Positions 10,891 to 22,599 of a DNA stretch of 64,000 nt are shown piece after piece. Below the pieces are notes generated by a model. That model was not told the origin of the DNA. It made no database searches and saw only the letters and a list, made by a program, of their open reading frames with translations. The first letter of the stretch is position 1. Each line of letters opens with the position of its first letter. Position numbers and translations under genes: made by a program. This DNA is from Dugong dugon (Eukaryota; Chordata; Mammalia; Sirenia; Dugongidae), in assembly GCA_030035585.1 (NCBI GenBank), contig CM057464.1, positions 78,414,919-78,478,918 of the forward strand, written 5' to 3'.

Positions 10891-13633
10891 TAGAGAGAGG
10901 TGATTACAATCTCCGGATGGGTTTCTTCCCTCACTGATGGTAAAAGGGGCTGGCAGAGCAGATAGCCATATTATGGGCTGCAGCAGGAAATAAATTTGTA
11001 GATGAGGATTCGCTTAGTGCAAAGACTCATTAGGCAGTAAAAAAGAGAGCGAGAAGAAAATGTCAACCCTCTCCTAAAAGCAGGATGTAGGTTCTCTCAA
11101 AACATTAGAGTTCGGCATCCCTTTATGCTTATATTATTGATACTCTCTTTATAATATACTGTAAACAAATGAAAGTCTGCCAGTATTGTTTTAAAAATAA
11201 ATAAATAAAAGGGACAAATATAAAAATAATAGAGCAGTCACCTTTGCTCTTTTCTCTCCAATCTAACTGGCAGGAACATTAACTTTTACAGACCTGGCAT
11301 TTAGATGTACATAGAACTTTGGTTTAAAATCTAAAGAAATATTTTTACATCTATTGATATTTAAGGCTATATGAATAGTGTGCTTTTCCATCTGCGGAAA
11401 TTTTGTAAGTCAGTTTCTCTGCAACCAGCCCAAAGTGAGCACTCACCATGCACTACACACTGTGCTGAGCCACCAAGAGTTCCACTGTTTTAGTCACTCT
11501 GGCTTTGAGAGAAGGACTGTAACTTTATATTAGTTCAGTCCATTGTCTTTTATAGTAAGTTTGTTTTCCTTTTTTTTATGCAGCCAACTCAGCACTGAAG
11601 CTTGGCTCTGGGGTAGAGGGCACTGTACGTTTGAAACTTTATTTTCACCACCTCCAATTTTTAGAACATTTCTGTTCGGTAGCATTTCACGTATGTGCAC
11701 TAAGCGGTATCTTTTTCTTGCAAGCAAGGCTTAAATGACGGCAATTCTAACTTTTTTTTTTCAGAACTTGTAGTAGTCTTGATAGCATGGCTATGCATTT
11801 TAGGGAAATGCTTTGAAAAGTAAAGCACTGTAATTGTTGAAGATCCAGAGACAATTATTTACCTTCTGTAGATGTTTTATGATTCTTTACAGGAGCTGAA
11901 AGTTTCTTAATGACTATGAGGGTTTCTTGTAAGGATTTCAGAGTACCTTTCTGTTTGAATACAGCCTGTTTTCTAAAAGTCTGTGTAGAGTCTGGATATC
12001 GTTTTCTAAAGTAGAGTATTATGTCCCATTTGTTTGTTTCTACTTTTCCACCAATAATTTACTCTGTGATGCATGATGCGTGTCTGAAGAGCCACACACA
12101 ATAGGAGAGGATTGTAATGGAAAGCATTTAGGAATCTAATACTTAACTTACATATCACTCTGCAAATCCTAAACTATAATAAGAATAAACGACCTTTTCT
12201 TTCCAGCTCTTTATAATTTTCACATAGTCCCTTCTTTACTAAATGCCTCATTAGCTTTATCTTAAGTGGGCTTTGTTTACCTGGAAAATTGTGTTCACTG
12301 TTAAATAAGACTATTTTTCAAAGTGACAAAAGTACTGTATTGCCATTGTGCTACTTTGAAATCTGTTGTTAAAAGTGTTCTCTTTAAAAATCAAAATACA
12401 AATTGCATGCTTCCTTATAAATGCTCTCCAATTAAAATCTTCCTAAGACCTTTCTCCATGTGACATCTTATTAGTTCACCCAGGTTTGGATTAGATCCAC
12501 ATTTACGTCTACAACACAATGATTGATTCTCTGCTCTCCGGTGCACAGCACGTGCTCATGACCCCAGTATGAAATATTTATTCAACCTTCTGTGTCTATT
12601 CTGTGACAGTCTTCACTTTGGGAGTCTCTGGTATCTAATTTGTATGCTGAATGTTAACCAGATGTGCAGTAATAAGAGAGAGAATGGCTCAAATTTTACC
12701 CAGAGGTTGTATGCCTGTGGTGACCATTTTTCAAAACCAAGAATTGAGACAAATTGGTTGACATGTACAAATAAACTGATGGTCACAAAGGGAGATAATA
12801 TTTTAAAATAGGACAATCCTGGAGAAATCCAGGACATTCAGTTAGATACACACATATACACACATCATTGGTTTAAAACATAGCCACCCTATTACCCCTC
12901 AGTGGAAATTGTTACCCACCAACCATAATTTTTCTAATTTTATTTAGTATAGAAATATCTGTACATTGTGTACATCTTCCATTTCAGCCCGGTCATACAG
13001 TGAAGTGATGGGTGTAAGGCATTCAAAACACAGGTTATATAGTGTTTTGGATTCATCTTGAAATGTGGTCAAATATTAAGAGCTTAGGTATATAGTTTAA
13101 CGACTGGAATAGCTACCCAGAACTGATTTAAATAAAGATATTTACCTAATAATCCAGTGAGTCCAAATCTTTTAATTTCATATTTAGGAACAGCAGATTA
13201 TTAATTTTACAGTAAATAAACATTTGAAGCCATTCACCATTGAGATTTTACATTCATATTTTGATCCTACAGATTCAAATTATGTGTATAGTTGATAGTA
13301 TTATGTTCAATTGGAGAGTAAAAACTATTTTTGAACATGTTTAAGAGATAGAAAATGGATCATATGATAATCTCACAATATATTAAATATAAAAGTAACT
13401 TATCCCCTTACGTTATCCTAAAATAAATAGTTTTTAAATATGTATATGTGTATAAATATATATATATATATTTAGAATTGTACTGCTTTTTTTGGAATTT
13501 GTGCACTGCTTTTAAGAAATAAATATGTATACGTGGCTTAGAAAGCAATTGTTATAATCAAGGCAAGGATTACACAATAAAATTGCCAATAAAAGTATTC
13601 CGAATAACTCATGTTTAGTTGTTCAGAGGTTTC
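10891..13633. other. Repeat-poor unassigned stretch
   Basis: About 2.7 kb in which I recognise no interspersed repeat, only short simple runs such as a (TA)n at about 13458-13471. No gene, splice pattern or RNA was recognised. It could be old unique DNA or carry conserved non-coding elements. Confidence 0.4.
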
Positions 13634-13644
13634 AAGGGTCCATA

Positions 13645-13813
13645 CCAAAAACCCAGATCCACTGCTGTAGAGTTGATTCTGACTCATAGCGACCCTATAG
13701 GACAGAGTAAAACCGCCCCATAGGGTTTCAAAGGAGCAGCTGATGGATTCAAACTGCTGACCTTTTGGTTAGCTGCCATAGCTCTTAACCACTGCACAAC
13801 CAGGGCCCTCCTT
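13645..13813 (-). mobile_element. AfroSINE, short subtype
   Basis: The tail complement 'gagttgattctgactcatag' is at the left and the tRNA-like head complement ends in 'ccagggccctc'. The direct repeat aagggtccata flanks it at 13634-13644 and 13814-13824. Confidence 0.92.
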
Positions 13814-13824
13814 AAGGGTCCATA

Positions 13825-13986
13825 AAACCCAGACCCATTGCCATGAAGTCGATTCTGACTCATAGTGAACCTATAGGACAGAGTAGAACTGCCCCACAGG
13901 GTTTCCAAGGAGTGGCTGGTGGATTCAAACTGCTGAACTTTTGGTTAACAGCTAAACGCTTAAACCACTGCGGCAGCAGGGCTCCT
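13825..13986 (-). mobile_element. AfroSINE, short subtype
   Basis: A second copy in the same orientation, directly after the duplicated target of the first. The tail complement is 'gaagtcgattctgactcata' and the head complement ends 'gcagcagggctcc'. No clean target duplication of its own was found. Confidence 0.9.
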
Positions 13987-13989
13987 AAC

Positions 13990-15373
13990 CCATAAATTTG
14001 GAAGACAGCTCCCTGGCCAACGAACTGGAAGAGATCCACATTTGTGCTCATTCCTAAGAAAGGTGATCAAAGAGAATGCAGAAATTATTGAATAATATCA
14101 TTAATATCACATGTAAGTAAAATTTTCCTGAAGATAATTCAAAAACAGTTGCAGCAGGACATTGACAGGAAACTGCCACAAATTCAAGTCAGATTCAGAA
14201 GAGGACTTAGAAGGAGGGATATCATTGCTGAAGTCAGATGGATCTTGGCTGAAAGCAGAGAATACCAGAAAGATGTTTATCTGTGTTTGATTGACTACGC
14301 AAAGGCATTCCACTGTGTGGATCATAACAAATTATGGATAACATTGCAAAGAATGGGAATTCCACTCACTTAATTGTGCTCATGAGGAACCTGTAGATAG
14401 ACCAAGAGACAGTCATTTGAACAGAATAATGGGGTACTGCCTTGTTTAAAATCAAGATAAGTGTGCATAAGGGTTGCATCCTTTCACCATGCTTATTCAA
14501 TCTGTTTGCTGAACAAATAATCCAAGAAGCTGGACTATATGAAGAAGAATGTGGCATCAGGATTGAAGGAAGACTCTTTAAGAACCTACAATATACAGAT
14601 GACAAAACGTTGCTTGCTGAAAGTGAAGAGGACTTGAAGCACTTACTGATGAAGATCACAGACTAGGGCCTTTAGTACGGAGTACACCTCATCATAAAGA
14701 AAACAAAAATCCTCACAACTGGACCAATAAGAAACATCATGATAAATGGAGAAAAAATTGAAGTTGTCAAGGATTTCATTTTACTTGGATTCACAATCAA
14801 CGCCGATGGAAGCAGCAATCAAGAAGTCAAACAACACATTGAATTGGGCAAATCTTCAGCACAAGACCTCTTTAAAGTGTTAAAAAGCAAAGATGTCACT
14901 GTGAGGACTAAAGTTCACCTGACCCAAGCCATGGTCTTTTCAATCACTTCATATGCTTGCAAAAGCTGGATGATGAATAAGGAAGACCCAAGAAGAACTG
15001 ATGCCTTTAAATTATGGTGCTGGGGAAGAATATCGAATATAGCATGGACTTCCAGAAGAGCTAACAAACCTGTCTTGGAAGAAGTACAGTCAGAATTCTC
15101 CTTAGAAGAGAGGATGGTTCGGCTTCATCTCACATACTTTGGACATGTTATCAGGGGGAAATCAGTCCCTAGAAAAAGACATCATGCTTGGTAAAGTAGA
15201 GGGTCAGCAAAAAAGAGGAAGACCCTCAATGAGATGAATTGACACAGTGGTTGCAACAATAGGCTCAAACAGCAATGATTGTGAGGATGGTACAGGACCT
15301 GGAAGTGTTTTGTTCTGTTTTACACAGGGTAGCTGTGAGTCAAAACTGACTTGATGTCACCTAACAACAAAAA
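13990..15373 (+). mobile_element. RTE-type LINE, 5'-truncated (BovB/RTE1-like)
   Basis: A 1.38 kb fragment containing most of the reverse transcriptase and the 3' end of an RTE LINE. Reading it gives RT motifs in order: KIIQKQLQQDI, then LCLIDYAKAFHCVDHNKLW, then GCILSPCLFNLFAEQIIQ, then the active-site region. It ends in 'cctaacaacaaaaagg', the RTE tail. It begins right beside an AfroSINE, and the rest of the 5' region is missing. Confidence 0.9.
14149..15194 (+). pseudogene. RTE reverse transcriptase remnant
   Basis: Three open pieces can be read: 14149-14373, 14442-14666 and 14739-15194. They cover the RT fingers/palm with the DYAKAFHCVDHNKLW motif, the LSPCLFNLF motif and the C-terminal part with KVHLTQAMVFSITSYACKSW. 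The catalytic box, YADD in this family, reads YTDDKTLLA at 14590-14616. Stops and at least one frame change separate the pieces, so no active enzyme is made. Confidence 0.85.
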
Positions 15374-16721
15374 GGACAGCTGTACATGTTCTTGAAGAAA
15401 CTATAGTGAAGGTAACTCTTATGAGGCTTGTTCTCTTCCATATGGAACAAAATAATACAGTCTTGACATTAATGTATGCAATGTATTTTTAAGATGACAT
15501 TTACACAATATTGTTCTTGCCAGCAAAAAGTAACAATCCATTTTCTGCAAAAGATGAGTTTTTCTACAGCATGGTACAACATGACTGAAAAGGCTTATTG
15601 CTTCAACTTCTCAGCTTTCTCTTTATACTCATTCTCTGAAGGTGACAAGTGATTACTATTCTAATGAAGATATTTAAAAAATGATCCAATATGGATAGCA
15701 TGAAATTATTTATTTATATAGAGGCTTTTAACATATAGAATATGCTCAAATGTGATCTTACAAATTGAAAAAAAGGGATAAATCTCATACCATGCTTTCA
15801 GTTTTATTCTTCATAACAAATGAGTAGAGCCACGTGTGCTTGTATCAACACGCGTCTGAATGATAGAATAGGAGCTATGTCTAATAAACCTGGCTAGGAG
15901 GAACAGATCGGGTATGACGGCATGGAATTTGGAAAATAAGATCAAATAAAAAGGTGCCTTGAAGAGTCAATGAAGATAAAATGAAGAGGAGTATGTTCAA
16001 GGACATGTTGATTCTCATGGTCAGAAGCTATTAACTTCACAAATACAATCTAGAAAATGGGTATAAGGCATTCAAAACTTAGCTTACAAACTAAATGTTA
16101 AAAAAAAATACTGTATTTTCTGTAAGCTAATTTGGAATTCTAAGCCTCTATTCTTTTGTGCAGGTGAAAAAATAAATTAACATCTGTATTCCTTGGACAT
16201 ATCCTCCACACCTGCCATTGACTTCTGTGCCACAATTCTCAGCTCTAACATTCTACAATGCTAAGGGTGTGTTTCCCAGGATACGTCCACATCACCTAGC
16301 ACTGAAGCGTCAATCATCCATCCAGGTTGGTAACTCAGGGTGTAGATAATCCCTGCTGCTCTTCGTAGCACAGGGATCTTTATTTTTCTCAGCCTAGATT
16401 CTTGATGTAGTCATTTTTCTCTAGGTCTTATTGCTTTACTGCTGTTCTTCCCTGTTTACAAGCTTAGAACCTACAGATTTCTCATTATCTCTTTGTCTTT
16501 TCCCCTTTTGGGGAAACAAAACTATCTGTTAGCTTGGTCATGGCAGGCCCACTGAATGAAAATTCCAAGCAGGCCTGACGGTGTAGTAAGAAATAGAACT
16601 TGAAAGTGTGTACCTGTGGTCCAGTAAGAATTCTCTTGTATGAAAACCTTGTGTGGGCAGTGGAGTGCCAACATGGCCCCTTACCATTCCAAGGCTTGGA
16701 ACAGAATGGAGTGAAGGGGTC
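15374..16721. other. Unassigned sequence
   Basis: About 1.35 kb with no recognised element, gene or RNA. Confidence 0.4.
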
Positions 16722-17132
16722 TGTTATGGATTGAATTGTGTTCCCAAAAAAATGTCTTGTAAATCCTGACCTCTATGTCTATGGTTATAATCCCATTTGC
16801 AAATGAGTTGTCTTTGTTATGTCAGTGAGGCAGGATTAGTGTAGAGTGTATTTTGAGTCAATCTTTTTTGAAATATAAAGAGATTAATTGCAAGCTAGAA
16901 AGCAGAGATAGGGGAAGACAGATGCCAAGCCACATGAAGATGGCCGAGGAACAGAAGCTCAAAAGAGACAAGAACCTGCTTCCAGAGCCAACAGAGAAAG
17001 TGAGCCTTCCCCTAGAGCTGGCACCATGAATTTGGACTTCTAGCCTGCTAAACTGTGAGAAAATAAATTTCTGTTTGTTAAAGTCAGCCACTTATGATAT
17101 TTCTGTTATAGCAGCATTAGATAACTAAGACA
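16722..17132 (+). mobile_element. MaLR/ERVL-type solo LTR, fossil
   Basis: Starts TGTTATGGATTGAATTGTGT and ends CTAAGACA, the usual TG...CA ends of this LTR group, with a poly(A) region 'gagaaaataaatttctg' at 17057-17073. It is flanked by a 5-bp near-duplication, gggtc/gggta. It belongs to the same wider group as 26699-27183 and 42665-43118 but looks older. No internal region is present. Confidence 0.75.
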
Positions 17133-18123
17133 GGGTACCCAGTCCTGATTTCCTCTGATCTGGTAGATTCCTTATTTCATGCAGGTTATTAAGACTTCTG
17201 AATCAGGCACACCTTTGTGAGAAAGTAAGCATCCTTAGATAGCCGCATCTACTCACTTATATCCTAATAATATTGTGATTATCCTTTGCACCAAATTTTT
17301 GTCCTGGTTTGGAACTAAACCAATCTAGAATCCAAGCCCTTGATCAATGTACCACCTCTGAATTCCTCTCCTAAAGAGGAAGTACATTTCCAGTTTCAGA
17401 TTAGCAATAATTCTAGCACCAAATTCTCTGATAGATTTTCTCCTTCCACAAATTAAATATTTAATAGTCCTCGAGCAGTTCCTATCTAAATATTCTTATT
17501 GACATTAAAAAGAGAATTCCACAAAATCAATCTACTACCTTTCTTGGAGAGAAAATTCTAAGTGAGTAGAAACAACAGGCCTTTCTTCAGAAAGCAACTC
17601 ATGTTACAAACATTGGCGTCTATGGATATCAGTAAACCATTAGGTTCTCTTCTCTCTCCCATTTCCCACTATTCCTTCTTATAAATATAACTTGACTATA
17701 AGTTCATTTTCATGCCATTTTTACAACAGTAACACAAAAATATATGAGTTAAATTCTCAGTGTATTTTAAATGACATAATACAAATCCATGTAATTCGGA
17801 GATTGGAGAGAGAAACCTTTTTTCTTAAAAAGTTGATGGTAAGAGTAATTATTAGTTTAAAGGTTATTTTCAACATTTTACTTAAATAGTAATAAGCTCA
17901 TATCTGCATGGCAGTCTAGTGTTGTGAAATATACAGTGAATTGTTTGATGTCTTTCAGTTTTGCATGGTGGTTATTCCCTTATTTGTCCAACTGCAACTA
18001 GGAGAGATTATGCTAAATCACATACGAAATAAGGTATAGAGGTGTTAGTCAAACATATTTGGACTTTAAGCTTGGGAGTTTTCATTCTACTGTACAGCTA
18101 CATAGACCTTCTGGATATTTACC
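17133..18123. other. Unassigned sequence
   Basis: Nothing recognised. The open frame at 17692-17889 has low-complexity hydrophobic content and no family resemblance. Confidence 0.4.
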
Positions 18124-18281
18124 TGTTGCTGTTGCTGTTGAGTCAACTCTGACTCATATGAGTGACCCTATAGGACAGAGTAAAACTGCCCCATGGGGTC
18201 TCCAAGGAGCGGCTGGTAGATTTGAACTGTGGATTTTTGGTTAGCAGCCAAGCTCTTAATCACTGTGTACTAGGGCTCCAC
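18124..18281 (-). mobile_element. AfroSINE, short subtype
   Basis: The tail complement is 'ttgagtcaactctgactcat', and the (TTGCTG)n at the left is the complement of the SINE's CAGCAA-type tail. The head complement ends 'tactagggctcc'. Confidence 0.9.
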
Positions 18282-19082
18282 TGTAACAGTTTCAATAGCT
18301 GAGTCAAATTCCATTGGTTAACACGACTTTAAAATGTATCCTATTATTAAAGCTTTTGCAAAATTGCTGTATTTTATGTGGCTGAAAAAAGCATCTAAAA
18401 TTTAGAAACAATGGAGTCCTAAGGGTTTGATTCCAGATAATGATTATTGTTTACATTCTCTTGAATTGGGACAGAAATTTTATTATGATTAGAGTAATTG
18501 GCATATTTTTATGAATTCATGTTTTAATTTGGCACTCATTCAACTTCACTGATCATGCTACAGTAGTGGCATGATGGATTACTGTGGGTTCTTTTGATTA
18601 TTATTAAATTTAATTATTTTTTCCTCATGTACTCAGATGCAACCAGCATCAGGTTTCCAGTCTAATAATACAGGCTGTTTGGAAAATATGTGCTGTCGAT
18701 AAGAGACATTTTATAATAGAAACAATAAAAAGAATCATTAATAAAAAATGATTTGCCTCTCAATGTACTTGGCACTAGTTTATCAAAGGTTCTTTGAAAT
18801 TGAAATCATTAATAAACTTTTCTTGCTTTTATACTAAAGAAGTGCTCTGAGATTTATTATCTGTGAAATTAGAAATATATTCCAAAAAGAGTAGATGAAT
18901 GGATCTTGTTTTTCCAAATATGGTTTTTTTCACCCACCAGATGGCAAAATCAGCAAGAAAAACAACAAATAAAGTAATGTTTTGAATGTTCAACCAAAAA
19001 GGGAGAAATTCCCGGTAAATTTAATTTGTACTTTTGTAAAGTTGGATGTGAGGAGACTTGTTGCCTATTCTGCTGGTCATTC
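18282..19082. other. Unassigned AT-rich sequence
   Basis: Nothing recognised. Confidence 0.4.
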
Positions 19083-19501
19083 TCCATCTGTCCCACATTC
19101 ATTTTTAACATTTTTTTTCTGCCCTGCTCTGTGCTCCAGAAGACATCATCTTGAGTCTCTTGTCCTCTGGCTTTGTGTGGTTTTAGTCAACAGGAAGCAA
19201 CAATAGGAGACTGAAGAGTGAAAAGAGAAAGAAGTTGGAATGTCACTGTTTTCTTTCCTATTTCAGCTCTCCTACTCCAGCAGCAACTACTTTGCACCCT
19301 TTACAGCAATTTAACTGGGCTCCAGGGAAATAATTACCCCTGCCCTTGGTGGTAATGTTTTCCGGTGGCTGCTAGTCTCTGGGTGTTAGGACTTCCCTTG
19401 TTTGTTTCTGTCCTGTATCTGGACATACATGTTCATTAAAAGCTCTTTGTTTCAGCCACCTCAGTAGATTCTGTTTTCTGCTGAGACACTGACTCATATA
19501 C
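19083..19501 (+). repeat. Ancient interspersed repeat, unnamed (copy 1 of 2)
   Basis: It shares layout with 20870-21350. An opening block with 'gccctgctctgtgctccaga' (19121-19140) is followed by 'cttgtcctctggctttgtg'. The end reads 'attctgttttctgctgagac' (19468-19487) and then 'actgactcatatacag'. These are marks of one old mammalian repeat, possibly an LTR or old L1 3' end, which I cannot name with confidence. Confidence 0.45.
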
Positions 19502-20344
19502 AGTCAATAAATGTAACTAGTCTGTTTTTGGAGACATGGCCTTTCTGGTCTATTTTCATATATTATTCCATGATGGACAGGTACAAACAAGGATAAAATT
19601 CAGCACATTAAGAATTTTACATGTTATGAATAAATGTCTTATACAAGGAGAACATTCTTTTTTTGCTAGGTGTGTCTCATGGCCTGGAAGAAATAGTATA
19701 TAAGAATTTAAAAGCATATTAGTATTTAATTCATTGTGAGGTAATATGACATTAAGAGAATGACGCCACCTGGGAATCTTTTAATAAATCAGGTCAATCT
19801 TATTCCTTATGTACATCTATAGTCATGAAACTCACAGTAATTTGCATCAATGTGTTGGAATGGTTCCAATTTCAGAAATAATAATTTGCTATGTGAAATT
19901 CTGCAAAGGTTTGTTGAACTTATCTCAGTGTTTCTATTTTAATATACTCTCAATATACATTACTTACAGTGATTTTAATGTTAACATAATGCATTGTGTT
20001 GATTTTGAAGTTGATTGCAAGTCAAAGAAATTTATGGAAAATTTTTATCATCTTCCTTTAGAATGCATCACTGTTATTAAAGGAATACCTCTTTGTACCA
20101 TTTTTCCATAGAAAAATTGAGTCAGTTAAAATATCACTGAGTAGAGTAATATTTTGTGATAGACTGATGGGCACCGTTCAGCACATCACCTCCACTATTC
20201 ATAGTTAATTCCAGCAATATGTGATATGCTTCTAGTATGCAAAACTATAAGAAATTATTTCCAATAACTAGTATCTTTTACAAAGAGTGTGAGATCAAGG
20301 ACAGTGTACCTGTCTGATAGATTGGTGTCCATTTATGTCTGATT
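19502..20344. other. Unassigned sequence
   Basis: The open frame at 19809-20111 (100 codons) has no recognisable domain and AT-driven composition. I treat it as chance. Confidence 0.4.
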
Positions 20345-20415
20345 TGTATGTTAAAGGTCTACTGCAATCCCTGGCAAAGAGTAAGTGCTCATCAAATGCT
20401 TAAATAAATGAATGA
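20345..20415 (+). mobile_element. MIR/L2-like tail
   Basis: 'ccctggcaaagagtaagtgc' followed by 'tcaaatgcttaaataaatga' is the usual 3' end shared by MIR and L2 elements. Confidence 0.5.
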
Positions 20416-20869
20416 GCTTCTGGCTTAAATTATCTTCAAGAATATTAATCTAGAAGTGATTAAACGTTATAATGTGCTAAGGAAAACAAAAACTCTTTTA
20501 AAAGGATGTATTACTGAAAAAGATTCAGTTTTCATTTACCATGTTCTATTCTTTGCATTAGTATCCAGTAACTCTCCCAAAACCTCAATTTCTGCAATTA
20601 GCTATTATTGCATGACTAGGGCTTATTTACATGGGGTTTCATATAGTTATGGGAAACAATACTTTGCCTTCACGTTTATGGAATATGTTTTCTCTGAAAT
20701 AGTCTTCTTTGCATAATAAATTCATTTATTCATTTAAAATTTTATGACTCCCTCTTTTATGATTATACAGAATAACTTGAAAATCCTATAGCAACAGTAA
20801 AAAATGAAATGTTTGTAACTTCATGCTTTATGCCACCTTTATGTATTTGAATTACTTGGGGTCACGTGT
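20416..20869. other. Unassigned sequence
   Basis: Nothing recognised. Confidence 0.4.
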
Positions 20870-21350
20870 TGAATACTGTGACTTGGCCCCTCCAAATGCA
20901 CTCTCTGCCCTGTTCCACTCTGCTCCATCCCAGGCTTCTTGCCCTCTGGTGTTTGAGATGTGTTTGGACAATGGGAGATGTGAGGAGGAGCTCTGAAGGC
21001 AGGAAGAGAGTGAATGGGACTCTTAATTCACCCAGCTTGCTGCCTACTAGGCTGTAATATGGCAGAGGCTGTGAACCCTTAAGGGAGGCCTTGTCTCCGG
21101 TTGGGTGACTCTCCCCTGCAACAACAGCGTCAGTCACAGTTATCTCCAGTTCTAATAGCTGCTCTCTTCCTTGCTTCTTCAGGCCCAGGAATGGAAACAG
21201 CTCCCTGATGTTGCTCGTTCTAGAGTGCATCGCCATCTTTATTAGTGACCCGTATTCTATCTACAGCTCCGTAAATCGTTCCTTCACTAAATGGTCTTTA
21301 ACTGACTAAAGTATGTCATTTCTCTCCTGCCAGGACCCTCACTGATGCAA
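20870..21350 (+). repeat. Ancient interspersed repeat, unnamed (copy 2 of 2)
   Basis: Related in layout to 19083-19501: 'gccctgttccactctgctcc' (20907-20926), 'cttgccctctggtgtttgag' (20939-20958), and an end with 'ctgccaggaccctcactgat'. It is GC-richer than its surroundings. The 124-codon minus-strand frame here is a by-product of that composition. Confidence 0.45.
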
Positions 21351-21497
21351 GGCATTTTGCCAAACAGTATATATTTCTAAATTTTTTAAAACTTTTTCTA
21401 GATAATTTGTATGGAAATACTGTTTGTTTACTCTCTCTCCCCAAAAGAATTATTCCTACTGACATAAATTTTCGTTAATTTGAAATTAATGGTTGGC

Positions 21498-21702
21498 ATA
21501 GGAGACCTGGTGGTGCGAAGGTTAAGTGCTTGGCTGCTAACCGAAAGGTTGGTGGTTTAAATTACCCAGCAGCTTCACGGGAGAAAGACCTGGCATTCTA
21601 GTTCCATAAATATTACAACCTATGAAATCCTGTGAAGCAGTCCTAGTCTGTCACATGAGGTTGCTATGAGTTGAAAATTGACCTGATGGCATCTAACAAC
21701 AA
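21498..21702 (+). mobile_element. AfroSINE, long subtype
   Basis: The head 'ggagacctggtggtgcgaag' is followed by the extra middle segment 'gggagaaagacctggcattc'. It ends in 'gatggcatctaacaacaac', the same tail as the RTE element at 15345-15370. Confidence 0.92.
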
Positions 21703-22159
21703 CATGGAGAACTTAATATTATCAAACATCTTAATTCAATAAACTTACTTTTGTCCCATTTCCAAGTAATTATGGAGAGAAAAGATCCCAATCTATTCAA
21801 GAAATCTGTACTATTATTTCAAAGTACCAATAAAATATTTTCATAAAGATGATGACCCACTTCTTTTACAGTTAGGTTAATTTGCAAGTGAATATATATG
21901 GAAAGTGACAGGAATAGCTCTGTATTCTACAGCATAAAATACATTAACATTTATAAAGGCATCATTAATCATCTTTCTCATGATATTATGATCTACCTTT
22001 GCCTTCAGTTTTTCAGGCTTAGCTTATTATTAAAATGGCATGTTCACTTGGATTATGTCAGTATATCACATTACAGATATAACTGATCTTGATAAATCAA
22101 AGGTAAATGACAGAGCAAGACAGATATATCTTTTCCAAATGACCCCTTTAAGATTTATT
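21703..22159. other. Unassigned AT-rich sequence
   Basis: Nothing recognised. Confidence 0.4.
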
Positions 22160-22380
22160 ATTTTTAGCAAATATTTATAGGGCACATATTCTAGTTGCTG
22201 ATACCTGGTGTCATTGATACAATGAATAAAACAGCTTCCGCTCATGAAGTTAACATTCAAGAAGAGCTGGAAAGACAATAAATATGAGTAATTAAAACAA
22301 TGTGGATAGTCAGGTGCTGACAGCGCTATGCAGAAAAATAAAGGGAATGGGATTCAGATGTTCTGGGTTGGGGATGAGGT
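22160..22380 (+). repeat. Ancient interspersed repeat, unnamed
   Basis: The same family as 10735-10890. 'gcaaatatttatagggcaca', then 'gatacaatgaataaaacagc', then 'gaaagacaataaatatgagt' follow the family's order. It continues into 'gcgctatgcagaaaaataaa'. Confidence 0.5.
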
Positions 22381-22599
22381 TACTTAGTTTTTATGCTGTT
22401 GTCAGTCAGTGCAAGGCTCTAGAACAATGTAACTCCTTTTACCCACTTCTCATCTTTTAGGATCCTTGTCATGTGCTTTCATTCGACATATACTTTAAAT
22501 CCCAGAAATCATTTTTATTGATCCTTTATACAATTAACATTCATTTATATTCTTCCCATAATTAAAATTTCGCTATCTTCAACCCGTTCTGCGTTACTG

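Noticed and set aside
19809-20111. 100-codon plus-strand frame
   Set aside because: No domain, no RNA signal and AT-driven codons. It fits chance.
20862-21236. 124-codon minus-strand frame
   Set aside because: It lies antisense in an old GC-richer repeat; the translation resembles no family I know.
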